The notes beneath the pieces are model-generated. The model had not been told where the DNA came from, did no database searches, and was given only the letters and a program-made list of their open reading frames with translations. A stretch of 64,000 nt of DNA from Isoetes taiwanensis. Taxonomy: Eukaryota; Streptophyta; Lycopodiopsida; Isoetales; Isoetaceae. Positions 35,481-47,018 of this stretch are shown one piece after another. The stretch is from contig JAJEKV010000057.1 in the NCBI GenBank assembly GCA_021234155.1, positions 978,300 to 1,042,299 on the forward strand, in the 5' to 3' direction. The stretch's first letter is position 1; each line of letters begins with the position of its first letter. The position numbers and the translations under genes are program-made.

Positions 35481-36854
35481 CCTTTGTAGCTCCACATTCA
35501 AAAATACCGGGGTCTACGGCAGCTTCATTCACAATTATAGCGTTCACTAAACATTCTTCATCATCAATCTCCATATTGTTTACACGGCTCTCACCATTTT
35601 GCTCCATTAAGTCCATTAATTTTTGTTTTGTATGAAGGGGCGAACTTTTAGCAAGGTTAGCAGATCCATCCATTACACTTGAGCCCCTTAATAATCTTTC
35701 CAAATCTTGTGGGCCTTCTGTTTCTTTCGTTTTCTTAGGTGCAATGGGTAGATTATTCCTCAAGTGGCCTAAACCAGCCTCTGTAGCAGAATCAGCCATT
35801 TTCGGGCTACTTTTAAGCGAAGTTTTTGCATGTTTTGCTACTGGTACAAACCGTGTTTTGCACGTCTTTGGCTTTTTGTCACTTCACCGGCTTGGCGGTT
35901 CAAGATGTTGAGCACGGCTTTGTTGTCTTGTAACCACATTCAAGACTTCGATCCTCCCTGTTCAAGCTCTACATTCTCCACATTACGTTCTATCGATTGA
36001 TGTTTGCATTCGAACTCGTGCTTGTACCTTTGTTTTTTAATATGTCCTGCCTAGACAAATATTGTTTGACCCTGCACTTTTCTTCCGTATGTCCTATTTC
36101 TTTGCAAAATGCACAAACCGGACATTCTTTTCCATAATGACCTCTTATATTACACTTTGGACAAGGCCTTGCAAAACATGTAGCTTCTGTATGCCCCAAC
36201 CTTTGGCAAAAAGTGCACGTATTGATTGTAGCATTTGCTGCTTGCACTTTTAGAGCTTCAAGAAGTCGTTTTGATATTTCTAGTAATGCCTGCATGCCCG
36301 TTTCAAGTCTATCAGTAGCCTTTGCTACCTCCTTCTTGATTTCCTCTTCAAATCGAACTTTCTTTTCTTTCTTATCACTTTGTACAGCATATATTTCTCC
36401 TTCTCTCTCATTTTCCCATTCATGAGTCAGGTGTTGAGCAGTATAAATCTTATTGTCTTCTTCTGGCATTAAGGCTATAGTCTTAGATATTTCGATGGCA
36501 ATAGAGGATGCCTTATGGAAAGAATCTAACTGACCTGCAAGTTGAAGCTTGTACAATTTTTTGTAGACCTTGTACAATGGCTTCAGGCCAAGTACAAAGA
36601 ATTCCACCACATAATCCGTGGGAGTTTGCACTTCCATCTGCTGACACTTTGTTAGATACGTGTGAAACCGCTCCACAAAGGAAGATACACTTTCTCCCCT
36701 TCGTATGATCATGGTGTGTAGCCCTTGAATTAGTGTACGTCTAGAAGATGCAACTCCAAATCTGTCCAGAAAATTCTGAGTAAGAATATCCCATGGGCAA
36801 CTGCCATAGCTTACTTGATAACTGTACCATTGTTTAGCATCTCCTCTCATGCAT

Positions 36855-37050
36855 CACTACTACAAAAATAGGTAGAAATGGCACAAAAGTGACCTTTATG
36901 CTCCGCCCTTTTACGGAGCATAAACGTCACTTTTGTGCCATTTATGACGTTTGTGCTCCTCAAATGGCACAAAAGTGACGTTTATGCTCCATAAAAGGGC
37001 GGAGCATAAAGGTCACTTTTGTGCCATTTCTACCTATTTTTGTAGTAGTG
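36855..37050. mobile_element. Non-autonomous CACTA-type MITE
   Basis: 196 bp, with ends CACTACTACAAAAATAGG and its reverse complement. The terminal inverted repeats extend about 60 bp and further inverted copies fill the middle. The 3-bp target duplication is CAT (36852-36854 and 37051-37053). It is inserted in the gag frame of the Tat-like element, so it is younger than that element. Confidence 0.92.
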
Positions 37051-37334
37051 CATTGACCAAATGATTTCACAATGCTTTCAGGACCATCCTTCTTCTTCCC
37101 ATATTGTTCAAACCAGTCCTCAAATTGGATAATGAAATCTTGAGGGTTTTTGGTTCCATCAAAAATTGGCGCAGGGGAAGGCACAGTGACTTCAATATGG
37201 TAAGGCTGTACTACAGGAATTGTGTCTGAACTTTTAACAGTATTATGATGGTAACGCTGGTCTGCCATTTGCACAGACCCTTCTGACTCGCCTTCTTTGT
37301 CCATGGGATCCTTATAGGGCAGCTCCACTGCTAA

Positions 37335-37353
37335 GGTCCCACCAGGAGTGCCA
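37335..37353 (-). promoter_or_regulatory. Primer-binding site of the Tat-like element
   Basis: Reverse strand TGGCACTCCTGGTGGGACC, a few bases inside the 5' LTR. It resembles the TGGCGACTCCGCTGGGGA-type site of Ogre/Tat elements. The exact tRNA is not certain. Confidence 0.6.
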
Positions 37354-37359
37354 AAAGAA

Positions 37360-39626
37360 TGTTGATGTATGTGGAGCACTACACCAACAATCTAAACTAT
37401 ATTTATTTTGTTCGCAATGCGTTGAATGTCAATATGATATCTGTGAATTGATGCAGTAGTAGCAGTCAATTATATTACTGCCCAGCTTATATATACTTCC
37501 CAGAACTTATAGTTATAGCGTGCTACAGTCAATCTAAACAATGCCGATGTGAGGTCTGTGAACTGACACAGTAGCAACAGTCAGTTATGTTTCTGCCCAG
37601 CCTGTAAACCTTCCAGCATGCCACAGCTTCACAATTTAAGAAACCACTAACAATAATGAATCTGTGCATACAAGACACAGTCAATTACTTTCTGTCCAGC
37701 CTGTGTGTACATGAGAATTTATAGTTTACAGCTTGCACACAACAACACAATTACAAAACAACCACTAGATTTTTGTAGCAGTCTTCTACCATAGACTTAA
37801 CTATTTTTATTGAGAAGATTCAACCGCAGTACAGCAAGCTTCCTTCCTCTTGCTTCACTAAAGACTAAAACACAAACAAACAAATCAAGGCTACAATATA
37901 TGAATTTTCCAAACCAGAGCAGGGCTTTTCTCATTTATATGATAATTTCACAACAATAGATGTTCCAATAAATCCTGCAACGATATGCTTGTTATACATT
38001 CCAACAAATCTGTGGCTGCACTGCCTTAAATACTGCTGTGTCAAAACAGATTGACATTCTTACATTCAATATTGCATTCCACTGAATATGATATATGCAT
38101 ATGCCGCGTTCCTCCCTGATATCTACCTGCCTAGACTCAAGTATTTAAACTTTCTTTTGTACCAGATAAGGCAGCATGTCAAGTCTGTTACATAATCAAA
38201 ATCTGTAATTCATTGTGACCAAATCATAAGAGCTCCAAATAAAGCCTCCAAATGCACCAAACTCTGTGATCTCCTTCAATTAAGCAATGCAATATTTCCA
38301 AATGACCTGACCATTTCGTATAACAGTTTAGAATCCATTGTCTGCACAAAGAATAGAATTAGATTTATTTTAAATAATGACTGCACTCACTGGGTCGATT
38401 TTTCTTCCTGGAGCCGTGCATCTTTTGATGCCATTTTCGTTTTTGATCCTCCAGTCCTTGGGCGTCGCCAGGATCTTAGGAAACGGTGCTGCCAGCATCG
38501 TTGATTTTCCTCCACCTCTAAAGACCACCGTATGAATCTTCGGGCATGCTATTGTGGACGTTTTTGCCATACTTGGCTTCAGCAACAAAATAGGACATAG
38601 TTCACTTACGATCCATGCGAATAGACTAGGAAAAAAGCTAAGAAAAAAAAAGCAAGGGTAAATAGATTGGAAAAATAAGGCTATAGGTAAAAAGGCATTT
38701 GGAACAACGAGATTTGGAAGGAAAGCATTGGAAAATATGGGAAATGCAGAATTGAGCTCGTAGGAATTGCCTCGAAATATAGGTTGACCAGATAAGGAAT
38801 ATACGGGATTGTCTCAGATATATATGTCTTTTGAGAAGAAATGAGCTTTGCCCCAAGTTGTCCTTGGCCAGATCATAATGTTGCCCATCAAGCTTTTTGA
38901 GGGGGATTGACCCATTGAATAGCGATACATTTGAAATGGATAGAGACTGTGCCCCAAAATGTTTGCACAGGCCAAGGGTCATAGTATCTCAATCTATTTT
39001 TTCTTTTTCCGGAGTGGGCACATGATTGATAACAGTGGACAAGGTACAGATTCATATGATCATTGTGCACTCATGTTAAGCAGTCTAGGCAAGGTTTTGA
39101 TGGAGTAGAAAACAAGAATTGGGGCGGCAAAGATATGTTGTATTCACAATTCCATTTAAGGGCATACTTGGGAATTTTGGCATGGAGAGGCTATGAAATG
39201 TCAAGGCAAAACAAACATGGCTATAGGAGAGAAATCAAGAAAATCTATTCCGCATGGATCAACAAGTGAATCTACAACTTCATTTTTTTGTTAATCACTA
39301 GATAGTTACCTCAACTTGGCATCCCTTTAACACTGAACTTGGTGTATCTTCAACACAACTGACATCGTATCAGTATGAACATGCCCACAACTTCTATATG
39401 TTCACAAACTCCATCCTGTTGGTGTTCAATAACACTAGCAGATTTGTTGTTTGCTTCATTATGAGCAAAACTTTTGGAAACATCCATTGCATCTTGAATC
39501 TCGAAAAGCCACTGTTTTACCCTGGAATGGAAATTTGTAAATGTTGTTGCACCTATAGTCTGATGTGTCCTGAGCAGATAGTAAAATTGCAAAGGTGAAC
39601 TATGTTGACCCCTTTGGGCGTCAACA
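37360..39626 (-). repeat. 5' LTR of the Tat-like element
   Basis: Partner of 28167-30455. 22 bp shorter, with scattered indels mostly near 38010-38330. Confidence 0.92.
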
Positions 39627-39631
39627 CTAAG

Positions 39632-40913
39632 AAAATTCAAACATACATGTTCACTAAACCCTATGGGATTAATTAAAAATTTTACATAAGGCATTGATGT
39701 TTATGGAAAGGGGGTGTCTTTTTCCCATCTTTCCATAAATTGACAAGAAGATCACAAAGGTCACTAAGCAAAATCAACCATACACTCCCACTCCATCATT
39801 GAGCAAATGTGGAGATACAATTTTATGTTCTTTAACATGTTCATTAAACCCTATGCATGTTCTTAAACATGTTCATTAAACCATACGCATGTTCTTAATC
39901 ATGTTCTTCAACATGTTCATTAAACCTATGGGATAGATTAAAGATTTTACAAAAGGAATGGGATTAATTAAAAATTTTACAAAAGGAATGGGATAAACCC
40001 TATGCATGTTCTTAAACATGTTCATTAAACCATATGCATGTTCTTAATCATGTTCTTCAACATGTTCATTAAACCTATGGGATAAATTAAAGATTTTACA
40101 AAAGGAATGGGATTAATTAAAATTTTTACAAAAGGAATGGATCTTCATGGAGAGCTGGAGTCTTCTTCGCATCTCTCCATGAACATCCAATCCCAACCTA
40201 GATTTGTGCATAGATTTCCCAAACACCCCCACCCTTTAATTACCAAGAAGCATGAAGAAGGCATCCCATGCCCCCCCCCCTCCCACACCCAATATCAATA
40301 AACTCAAAAGCAATAGTGCTTATATAACTATGGTTTTTTTTTCGACCATGCTTGTGGGATATATGAACCCACGAAAAATTTTGTTTGTTTTTAGGGTTCA
40401 GCCGGATCTTCTTCTGCGATCAATGGCCGATCCCACAAGCAAATCTGTCCTCTTGCCACCGTTCGTAGGGTAGCCTCCCTGGCAGAAAGACCAACTGGTT
40501 TTGAGTTAAGGACCTCAAAATTCCTTTGGAGGTCCTTACTGTAACTGTTTCACTGCACTTTGCTTATTCAAGCAAACCTGTTCAGTTAAAACATTTGTCA
40601 CATAAGCTTGCATACAATTCTGCTTTCAATGTTTCCTGTAAGAGCTTTACTGCACTAAATTCATTCAAGCAACCTGAGTTTAGAAGCCATTCGAACACAT
40701 TTGCCAACAAATGCTTGCACAAAATTCTGCCAACGAATCACTTGATCTGCTTGTGAACTTTCATACCAATTTAGGCAGACAGGAATAAATGTTATTATGC
40801 TACAGAATTATTGTTATTATGATCAGAATAAAATAACATCAGAAGGTTCATACAAATAGATCAAAATAATGTTGATCATAATGGTTTATAAAGATACATC
40901 AGAATAATATTGA
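39632..40913. other. No gene; 148-bp tandem duplication at 39846-40140
   Basis: A unit beginning AAACCCTATGCATGTTCTT (39846) is repeated at 39994 and ends ACAAAAGGAATGG. Shorter CATGTTC(A/T)T words recur inside it. Beyond 40140 the sequence has a C run (40271) and no supported reading frame. Confidence 0.7.
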
Positions 40914-42958
40914 TCACAGTTTCATGCTACTCAGCTCCTTCAAAATCTTGGCACTGCTATCATCATATTGGTTCCTAATCACGACAGACCTTCCAACATA
41001 AGCGTAAGCATTCACTTCAGAAACCATACCCTGCAACCAAGGTTGCAAGGTCTTCAATAAATAATCCCCATCATTTACATCTGGGATAAATGACCTTGGT
41101 GTGATGCATGAATCACTCTTGTTGAGGAAGTTAGTGAACCGTAATGGATCGATCAATAGCGTGGTCCTTAGACTAAACTCCGTATATTTCTTCCAAACTT
41201 TTGACAAATCCTTTAAAAACACCGACTCACCTGAGGACTTCAGAGTAATTTTTCTTGCCTCGGTGCGCGACCATATGAATAGAAACTTTTCATGCATGCT
41301 TGATGGCATGAAGGAACCGAGGTACACGTTTGGGTTTCCAAATGTGGACCAGATTGCCACTTCAAAATGTTTGAGGCAGAAATTCAAAAATGTAACTGCT
41401 CCAGGCCGCACAGCAACCAACTCCTTTTTCAAAGTAACAATTTCAACACCCAATTTCATTTCCGGTACTGGCGTATCCTTATTGAAAACCTTCACGAGCA
41501 GGTCATTGATTTCTAAAATCAGAAGTTTCTTCCCAACACTGCACATATAACAATTTAAGAACTTAGCATACATGGAAATAAACATATTAACAGCTCACAA
41601 GTACGAACCTATTGCACTTTAAATTTCCAATGAATCTTTTGTTGCTCCTGGAATTTCCTTTATTACTAATAACTGGCTTCTCAGGAGATTCGCCAACACT
41701 GGACAAGCTTTGCTCGTCATTCTGAAACTTCCGCTTCCTCTTATCTACACTACGTGAAGGTGATTTGTCCTTTGTAAAAGTGTTCTCCTTTTGCAAAGAA
41801 GTTCCTGAATCATCAAGTCATTTGGTTTCAACAAAAGTACATGGTATATTAAAGCAATGTTTGGACTTGATTTACTTTACCTCTTGCCAGTTCATCCTCT
41901 TTGTTGCTAATTGATTTTCCTTCATGTGTTGCATCAGATATTGCTACAGTAAGCTTATCTAACATCAAATCAATACTCTTGGACCCTTTTATTGGTGTGG
42001 AAGGCATATCACGTTCAAGCTCCATCATCTCTTCACCTGCAATTGGAATAGACATCCAAGTGTTAAAACTTTACTGCAGCAGGCTACTACTCCCTCTTTA
42101 CATTAACATGTGTTGAGCATCGAGCAAGCACCTAAACTAGCAACAATCTCAATTCACACATGAAACATGAAATTGACAAGATGTCTACCTGCAGAAAGTT
42201 CTTGCTGGTTATTGACTGATTTATCTTCATCTTTACTTTCATCAAGTATAATAATGTCTTTGTGTCCTTCAACCAATGTGATTGAAGCATTATGGTCAAA
42301 TCCATCCGTACCCATCTTGGACAATTGAAATTTCCCCACTGCAGACTTTTGAGACATTGCTTTCATATGAGAAGTTTTGCCCTCCGTGCTTGCACTTAGA
42401 TCCACAGCTGTAGCATGATAATCAGCCACAACAACTTTTACAATCCATTACAACTGAACATAATGAAATAATAGCTATTACTCACCGTGTGATTCTGGCA
42501 ATTCACTGTTTGGACATCCATGAGATAGTTCAGCTGCAGAAAAAGTTAGTGTTGGGTTTCTTATGCCAAGAGACTTCAGCCATGTATTGGGTATGTCCGT
42601 AAGGCATTCTGGACACTTTAAATCTTTCGCGAAACAAATATAAGCGCATAAAGGATGGAAAGCATGCAAGCAATGTGAAATAACAGCACACACGCTACTT
42701 GGATCAAAACCAAATGTGCAATAAGAGCATGTCTTTAATTCCACAAAAGCATCTAATGCGGATGACGGTTGCTCAACGTATGGAAAACCAACTTGTAGGT
42801 TAGATAGTCTCTTCAATGAGGCAGAAATCGAATGCAATTTCTCCACTTTTTGATGCAAGTATTTCTTGGTCTCCTCTTCCTGAAAAACAGAAAATGAGTC
42901 ATCCAAAATATACCATGAAAAAAGACTAACCATATGCTTACCTTCTGTGCACATTGTT
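40914..42958 (-). pseudogene. 3' part of a RING/FCP1-like gene split by the H3 retrotransposon
   Basis: Exons on the reverse strand, each with AG/GT borders: 42958-42943 (end of the interrupted exon, donor GTAAGC); 42879-42486 (VEKLHSISASLKRLSNLQ, then a RING-H2-like site CSYC...C-L-H-A-F-H-P-L-C...CPEC); about 42435-42189; 42045-41883; about 41800-41597 (basic, KRKRKF); and 41543-40914. The last exon is FCP1-like: KLLILEINDLLVKVF, RPGAVTFLNFCLKHFEVAIW, SKVWKKYTEFSLRTTLLIDP, stop at 40914. The catalytic DxDx(T/V) is ExNxL and the VDDS motif is LIDP, so phosphatase activity is not expected. The orderly introns show a host gene. No upstream promoter remains next to it, since the 5' part lies beyond the element. 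Confidence 0.75.
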
Positions 42959-44523
42959 TGTGACGTTCAAAGACAAAGATACTTCCCGGGGCGTACATTG
43001 TCGCCCGTCACGCGGCAAGACGCCACCCGATTGGCGGTACGCGTAGCGGATAGCCAGGTAAGTAGCCCTAGGGGGCAACTTGCTAGGAGTGTTCATATAT
43101 TATTAATGTGCACATGTGCACATTAATGAGGGCACACCTTTCCATGTTGGCATATTTTGCCACCTAGCCACTAAAGGCAAGTGGGGCCTTTCCAATTATC
43201 CCACATGCCAAATTGGGTAATTGGAAACCCTAGCCTAAACCCCATGTCTATTTAGGGTAGGAAAACCCTAGCTTGCTAGTTTTTTTCGTCCTTAGGGTTT
43301 TAGAGCTCAGTTTTGGCTGCCCCAGGAGCCAAAACCGCCTCCCAGACGCTGCCCAAGCGAATTGCGCCATCAGTTTCCCTGAATTCGATCAGCTCAGCAG
43401 GATGGTTGAACTCAGGTCAGGAGGAGCCACTCAAGGATCAGGTATTTGGTCAATTTAATAGCTTAAACCGTCTTCTAGTCATAGAATCAGTAGGTTTAGA
43501 CTATTAAATTGCCCATAGTAGTTATCTAGATCTTAGATCTCGGACACTAACTAAAGAACCTAACTCTATGATTGGATCTAGTTCTTTAGTTCTTCTGTGA
43601 TATATTTGGATGATGTATTTCTGTGAACTCCTTGTATTGGGAAGGGGGGTAGAGGCCCTAAAGCTTGTAGTTGATGCTCCTAGAGTAGCCTCTCTAGCAC
43701 ACTGTAGATTCGGCCTGTGTACAAGAGCCACACCTGGTTGTGGGTGAAGGGGCCAGACTGGCTAAGAAGGAGATTCATGTCCTGATTCTTGAACGATCCC
43801 CCTGGTGTGTAAAGCCTACCGGGGATCATTGTGACTAGGTCTGATGGCTTACCACTGAGTGCGGGTAAGGCATGGGCTGGACCCGTGAAGTGGTGTACAC
43901 TTTCCGGTGGGTTGGTCGAATCACAGGCGGTGGCCCTCTAGTCACCTTGAGTTAGCATGTAGATCTCTGGAGGGAGTGATCCCTACCTGCCCCATCGGAA
44001 CTGGGAGGATGAGACCCAGGAATAGCCCCTTTGGCTATGCATCCGGAGACTCTGATCAGGTCCCAACACTTTTCAGCCTACTCTGCAAAGTGTGCACAGG
44101 AGGGGCGGATGGAGTGGACAACCCTATGCCATGTTCTTATGCCAGCCAAATCCATTGCCATGAATTCTGTCTGCAACGAACTCTGGAGACCCAAGCCGTC
44201 AGTCATCCTTTGAGTCTGAGCCTTGGGTAGGATCCCCTATGTGATGTGCTGATCTTTGTCTATCTGAGATATGAGGAGGACCATCCTTGAGATGGTCACG
44301 GGATGTTGATGTATGTGCTCTTGACATGTATGTTTACGCTTCGCGCAGCCTAGGTAGGCCCGAGGGAGGCGGGGTAGAATGACACCTTCACTCTTCCAGG
44401 GACGGAGACTTCGTTACGGGTGCAGTGATATGTGGAGGGCCCCCATCGACATGGAGCTGGTGTGGGGGAAGAACTCCTGTTTGTATACGGTGAGTGCACC
44501 GTATACGAGTAGGGGACGTCACA
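42959..44523 (+). repeat. 5' LTR of the H3 element
   Basis: 1565 bp, alignable end to end with 54547-56117. Differences are scattered substitutions and short indels, more than in a very recent insertion. Both LTRs keep the GTATACGGTGAGTGCACCGT terminal inverted motif near the 3' end (about 44483 and 56077). Confidence 0.95.
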
Positions 44524-44524
44524 G

Positions 44525-44541
44525 TGGTATCAGAGCAATGT
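44525..44541 (+). promoter_or_regulatory. Primer-binding site, initiator tRNA-Met
   Basis: TGGTATCAGAGCAATGT starts one base after the 5' LTR. The first 12 bases match the standard plant tRNA-iMet site. Confidence 0.9.
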
Positions 44542-44725
44542 TCTTGGAGACCAAGAGCAAAGCACTGACCATGTTCCCAGTAGTACTAACTTGATAGGAT
44601 CCTCAAGCCTCGAAAAGTGGGAAAATTTTTTCTCACCTTTGTAGTTATGCTAAGCTAGTAACAATTAAGTGAATTGGAATTTAACAAGATTAAAAAGAAC
44701 GAGCCAAAATTTTCCAAGTGAGGTG

Positions 44726-44982
44726 GTCTCACAGCTCGCGCCTCGTCGCAAAACTAACTTTTTGTTTTGAAGCGAGGCGCAAGCTATGAGACATCGAGCC
44801 AAGAACACCAAAACATGATGAATTTGAGATAAATAATGTGGTAAGGCTAATTCTAAGGTAGGAATTAGTTAGAATAGCATGTTTTAATTACCTAAAAACC
44901 CTAGAAATGTATGAGATCTCACAGCTCGCGCCTGGTCGCAAAACTAAACATTAGTATTGGAACGAGGCGCAAGCTGTGAGAC
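44726..44982 (+). repeat. Hairpin pair A ahead of ORF1
   Basis: Two stem-loops, 44726-44792 and 44915-44982. Each has a GTCTCACAGCTCGCGCCTCG-type arm (ATCTCAC in the second) and its complement ending GCAAGCTGTGAGAC (or CTATGAGAC). The stem is about 21 bp and the loop about 20 nt. Spacing start to start is 189 bp. Confidence 0.9.
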
Positions 44983-45083
44983 CAATAGGTAGGAAAAGTC
45001 TGAAATAAGTATAAGTTTTAGATAAGTTGGTGCCTTAGCATGTTAAACAGAGCAACTTGAGTTTTGACCTAAAATTCCCCAAG

Positions 45084-45094
45084 CTATAAATAGA
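45084..45094 (+). promoter_or_regulatory. TATA box ahead of histone-H3 ORF1
   Basis: CTATAAATAGA, 99 bp before the ORF1 ATG. It implies an internal promoter separate from the LTR, or a fossil of the captured gene's own promoter. Confidence 0.6.
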
Positions 45095-45193
45095 TGTAGA
45101 ACCCACTCATTTTTTCGTCCAAGCCCTAGAAATCCGCTCTTCCCAACTTAGGCGATCTTTCGGCGCTTTTATCCGATTGACGATCCGTAAAAC

Positions 45194-46405
45194 ATGGCCC
45201 GAACCAAACAGACCGCAAGGAAGCGTCGCCCAGGCGAAAACACCAGCGCCACTGAGACAGAGATCATTCGGAAGATGCTTCGTGAGAGGCTAGCAAGAGG
45301 GGGTCGTTCGCCTTCGGACGAAGAGCAAGACACCTCCGATTTGATCGATGTCTTCAACCAGCAGGTGGAGGACGAGGCCACATCACCAAACTCCATGGAC
45401 GACGAGACGAGGGAGGTGTATGAAGAAATAGAGCGGGAGATCCGACAGCAGGAACAAGCAGATGAGCAAGTGACAGGTTTGGAGCCAGCGGAGGTAGCAG
45501 ACCTTAGAAGATTCATCAGGAAATACGAGCGCCGGCAGAAGAGAAGGGAGGACAAAAAGAGGAAAAGGAAAGAAGAGGAAGAAAGCGCAGCAGAAGAAAA
45601 GAAGAAAGCGAAAGGGAAGTTCGTGGCTGGCGTAAGGAGAACAAAGGACTGCCCGCCAAGGAAGAGGCCGAACCCCAACATTATCATCAAGGAGCGGCAA
45701 CCTGACGAACCCCCAAACCCTTCCGACGACTCTTCTGATGGGGACTTCAACCCTAACGCTGCAGGTGGAAGCTCTTCCAAGAACCCAGGTGACGAGCAAG
45801 AAGTACCTGAGCAGCCGGCACCTGAGCAACCCCAGCAAGACCAAGTGCAGAAGCCCCCTGAGTACCCGGCATGGGATAGAAAGAAGCAACCACGACCCGC
45901 CCGGGAAGCCTACGTCACCGACAGGGTGAAGATTTATGAGAGAAAGATGAGGGAGCACGAGGCCTACATGAAGAAATGGGAGGCCTATAACAAATATTAT
46001 GAAGAAAACAGAGTTAAGTTCATCGAGGGAGGGCGACCAACGAAGCAGCAAACCTTAAGGCCGCCACCACCGAAGCCCAAGGTTCCCAAGCCGCCACCCA
46101 GGAAGAAAGCGGATAGGAAGGAGGTAGAGAGAAGAGCGTTAAGGGAGATTAGACACTTCCAGCGCAGCTTCGGTCTCCTAATCCCCCGTGCCCCCTTCGC
46201 TCGGTTGGTGCGTGAAGTTATGCAGGCCTATAGAACAGACTTTAGAGTCACAGACGAGGCGCTGCTGGCAATGCAAGAGGCGGCTGAGGCAAAGATAGTG
46301 CAACATTTTGAAGACTCAACAGCCTGCACTATCCACGCCAAGCGGGTAACCTTGATGCGACAAGACATGAGTCTTGCGACCCGCATTAAGGGAGAACGCC
46401 CTTAG
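45194..46405 (+). CDS. ORF1: retrotransposon-encoded histone H3 with a giant tail insertion
   Basis: 403 residues, uninterrupted. Residues 1-10 are [10 protein letters not shown], the H3 N-terminus with R2, K4, R8 and K9 positions intact. Residues 11-312 are not H3. They are acidic up to about 95, then Arg/Lys-rich ([17 protein letters not shown]), a Ser/Asp-rich patch, a Pro/Gln stretch, a coiled-coil-like segment ([20 protein letters not shown]) and a [16 protein letters not shown] linker. Residues 313-403 (46130-46402) are an H3 histone fold: [16 protein letters not shown] (alpha N), [19 protein letters not shown] (alpha 1/loop 1), [18 protein letters not shown] (alpha 2), then [11 protein letters not shown] and [10 protein letters not shown]3 Cys110, the HAKR motif and Asp123 are kept. 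Lys79 is Arg and Lys122 is Gln. Ser10 is Arg, and the K14/K27 regions are absent. Inferred role: a nucleosomal or histone-mimic protein carried by the element. Confidence 0.95.
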   Translation: MARTKQTARKRRPGENTSATETEIIRKMLRERLARGGRSPSDEEQDTSDLIDVFNQQVEDEATSPNSMDDETREVYEEIEREIRQQEQADEQVTGLEPAEVADLRRFIRKYERRQKRREDKKRKRKEEEESAAEEKKKAKGKFVAGVRRTKDCPPRKRPNPNIIIKERQPDEPPNPSDDSSDGDFNPNAAGGSSSKNPGDEQEVPEQPAPEQPQQDQVQKPPEYPAWDRKKQPRPAREAYVTDRVKIYERKMREHEAYMKKWEAYNKYYEENRVKFIEGGRPTKQQTLRPPPPKPKVPKPPPRKKADRKEVERRALREIRHFQRSFGLLIPRAPFARLVREVMQAYRTDFRVTDEALLAMQEAAEAKIVQHFEDSTACTIHAKRVTLMRQDMSLATRIKGERP

Positions 46406-46552
46406 AAACTTTTATTGTAAATAATTAAAAATTTTGTAATATAGAGCAATTTTGTCTACTTTGATGACATAAACTTGAGTAATTAGAGCAAATTAATAAG
46501 TTTTAGCTTTTATCTCAGAAAAATAGGACATTTGGGAGCCGAGAGACATGAT

Positions 46553-46818
46553 GTCTCACAGCTCGCGCCTCGTCGCGAAACAAAAAGTTAGGATTGAAGC
46601 GAGGCGCAAGCTGTGAGACCTCGCCCAAACTTGACCAAAACAGCTCCAAATCGACCAAATAAGGGGTCGATTCTGCCTAATTTGATGAGCCCATCACCCT
46701 TACACTATTAGTTTACCCAAATTGGACACCTTTAATCAAAATGGGACTGATGTCTCACAGCTCGCGCCTCGTCGCGAAACAAAAAGTTAGGATTGAAGCG
46801 AGGCGCAAGCTGTGAGAC
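46553..46818 (+). repeat. Hairpin pair B after ORF1
   Basis: Two stem-loops, 46553-46619 and 46752-46818, identical to each other and nearly identical to pair A. Arms are GTCTCACAGCTCGCGCCTCG and GAGGCGCAAGCTGTGAGAC. Start-to-start spacing is 199 bp. They precede the second TATA box. Confidence 0.9.
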
Positions 46819-47007
46819 CTCTTACCAATTCTTCACCAGGACTTGTTAAAGTCACCTTCAACCTACTGCATAGCATCTTTTAGGTAACCTAGCCTTGTTC
46901 AGGCATCTCCTATAGTCCTCAAACTCCTATTTTGACCTCAGATAAGTTAGAATCACCCAATCCTAGGAAATTTTCAAGTCATCCAAAAATTAGGGTTTTC
47001 CCCTTTT

Positions 47008-47018
47008 CTATAAATAGA
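47008..47018 (+). promoter_or_regulatory. Second internal TATA box
   Basis: CTATAAATAGA again, 113 bp before an ATG at 47131. The following leader resembles the ORF1 leader (AAATC(C/T)GCTC and GGCG words in the same order). Confidence 0.55.

Larger units (their letters stand above)
35990..37379 (-). pseudogene. gag of the Tat-like element, split by a MITE
   Basis: The N-terminal part is 37379-37054 (PSPAPIFDGTKNPQDFIIQF, a capsid start). After the MITE, 36850-35990 continues MRGDAKQWYSYQVSYG, then TQNFLDRFGVASSRRTL, RRGESVSSFVERFHTYL and three zinc knuckles: CTFCQRLGHTEATC, CPKCNIRGHYGKEC and CAFCKEIGHTEEKC. The stop at 35990 ends the frame, so pol is probably expressed by frameshift, readthrough or splicing. 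The 35480-35990 stretch holds a charged linker (35799-35449) leading to the protease. Confidence 0.85.
28167..39626 (-). mobile_element. Tat/Ogre-like Ty3/gypsy LTR retrotransposon, reverse orientation
   Basis: Complete 11.5 kb insertion. The ends read TGTTGA...TCAACA and the 5-bp target duplication is CTAAG at 28162-28166 and 39627-39631. The 5' LTR is on the right and the 3' LTR on the left. The gene order on the reverse strand is gag (three CCHC knuckles), protease, RNase H, RT, RNase H, integrase. A CACTA-type MITE interrupts gag. A few frame breaks and one nonsense codon in pol make it non-autonomous as it stands. Confidence 0.92.

Noticed and set aside
44525-44541. tRNA gene fragment
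   Set aside because: It is a primer-binding site complementary to the 3' end of initiator tRNA-Met, not a tRNA gene. I recognised no tRNA or rRNA gene in the window.
45169-46051. Two Ser/Leu/Phe-rich reverse-strand frames of about 200 aa
   Set aside because: Antisense shadows of the histone-H3 ORF.
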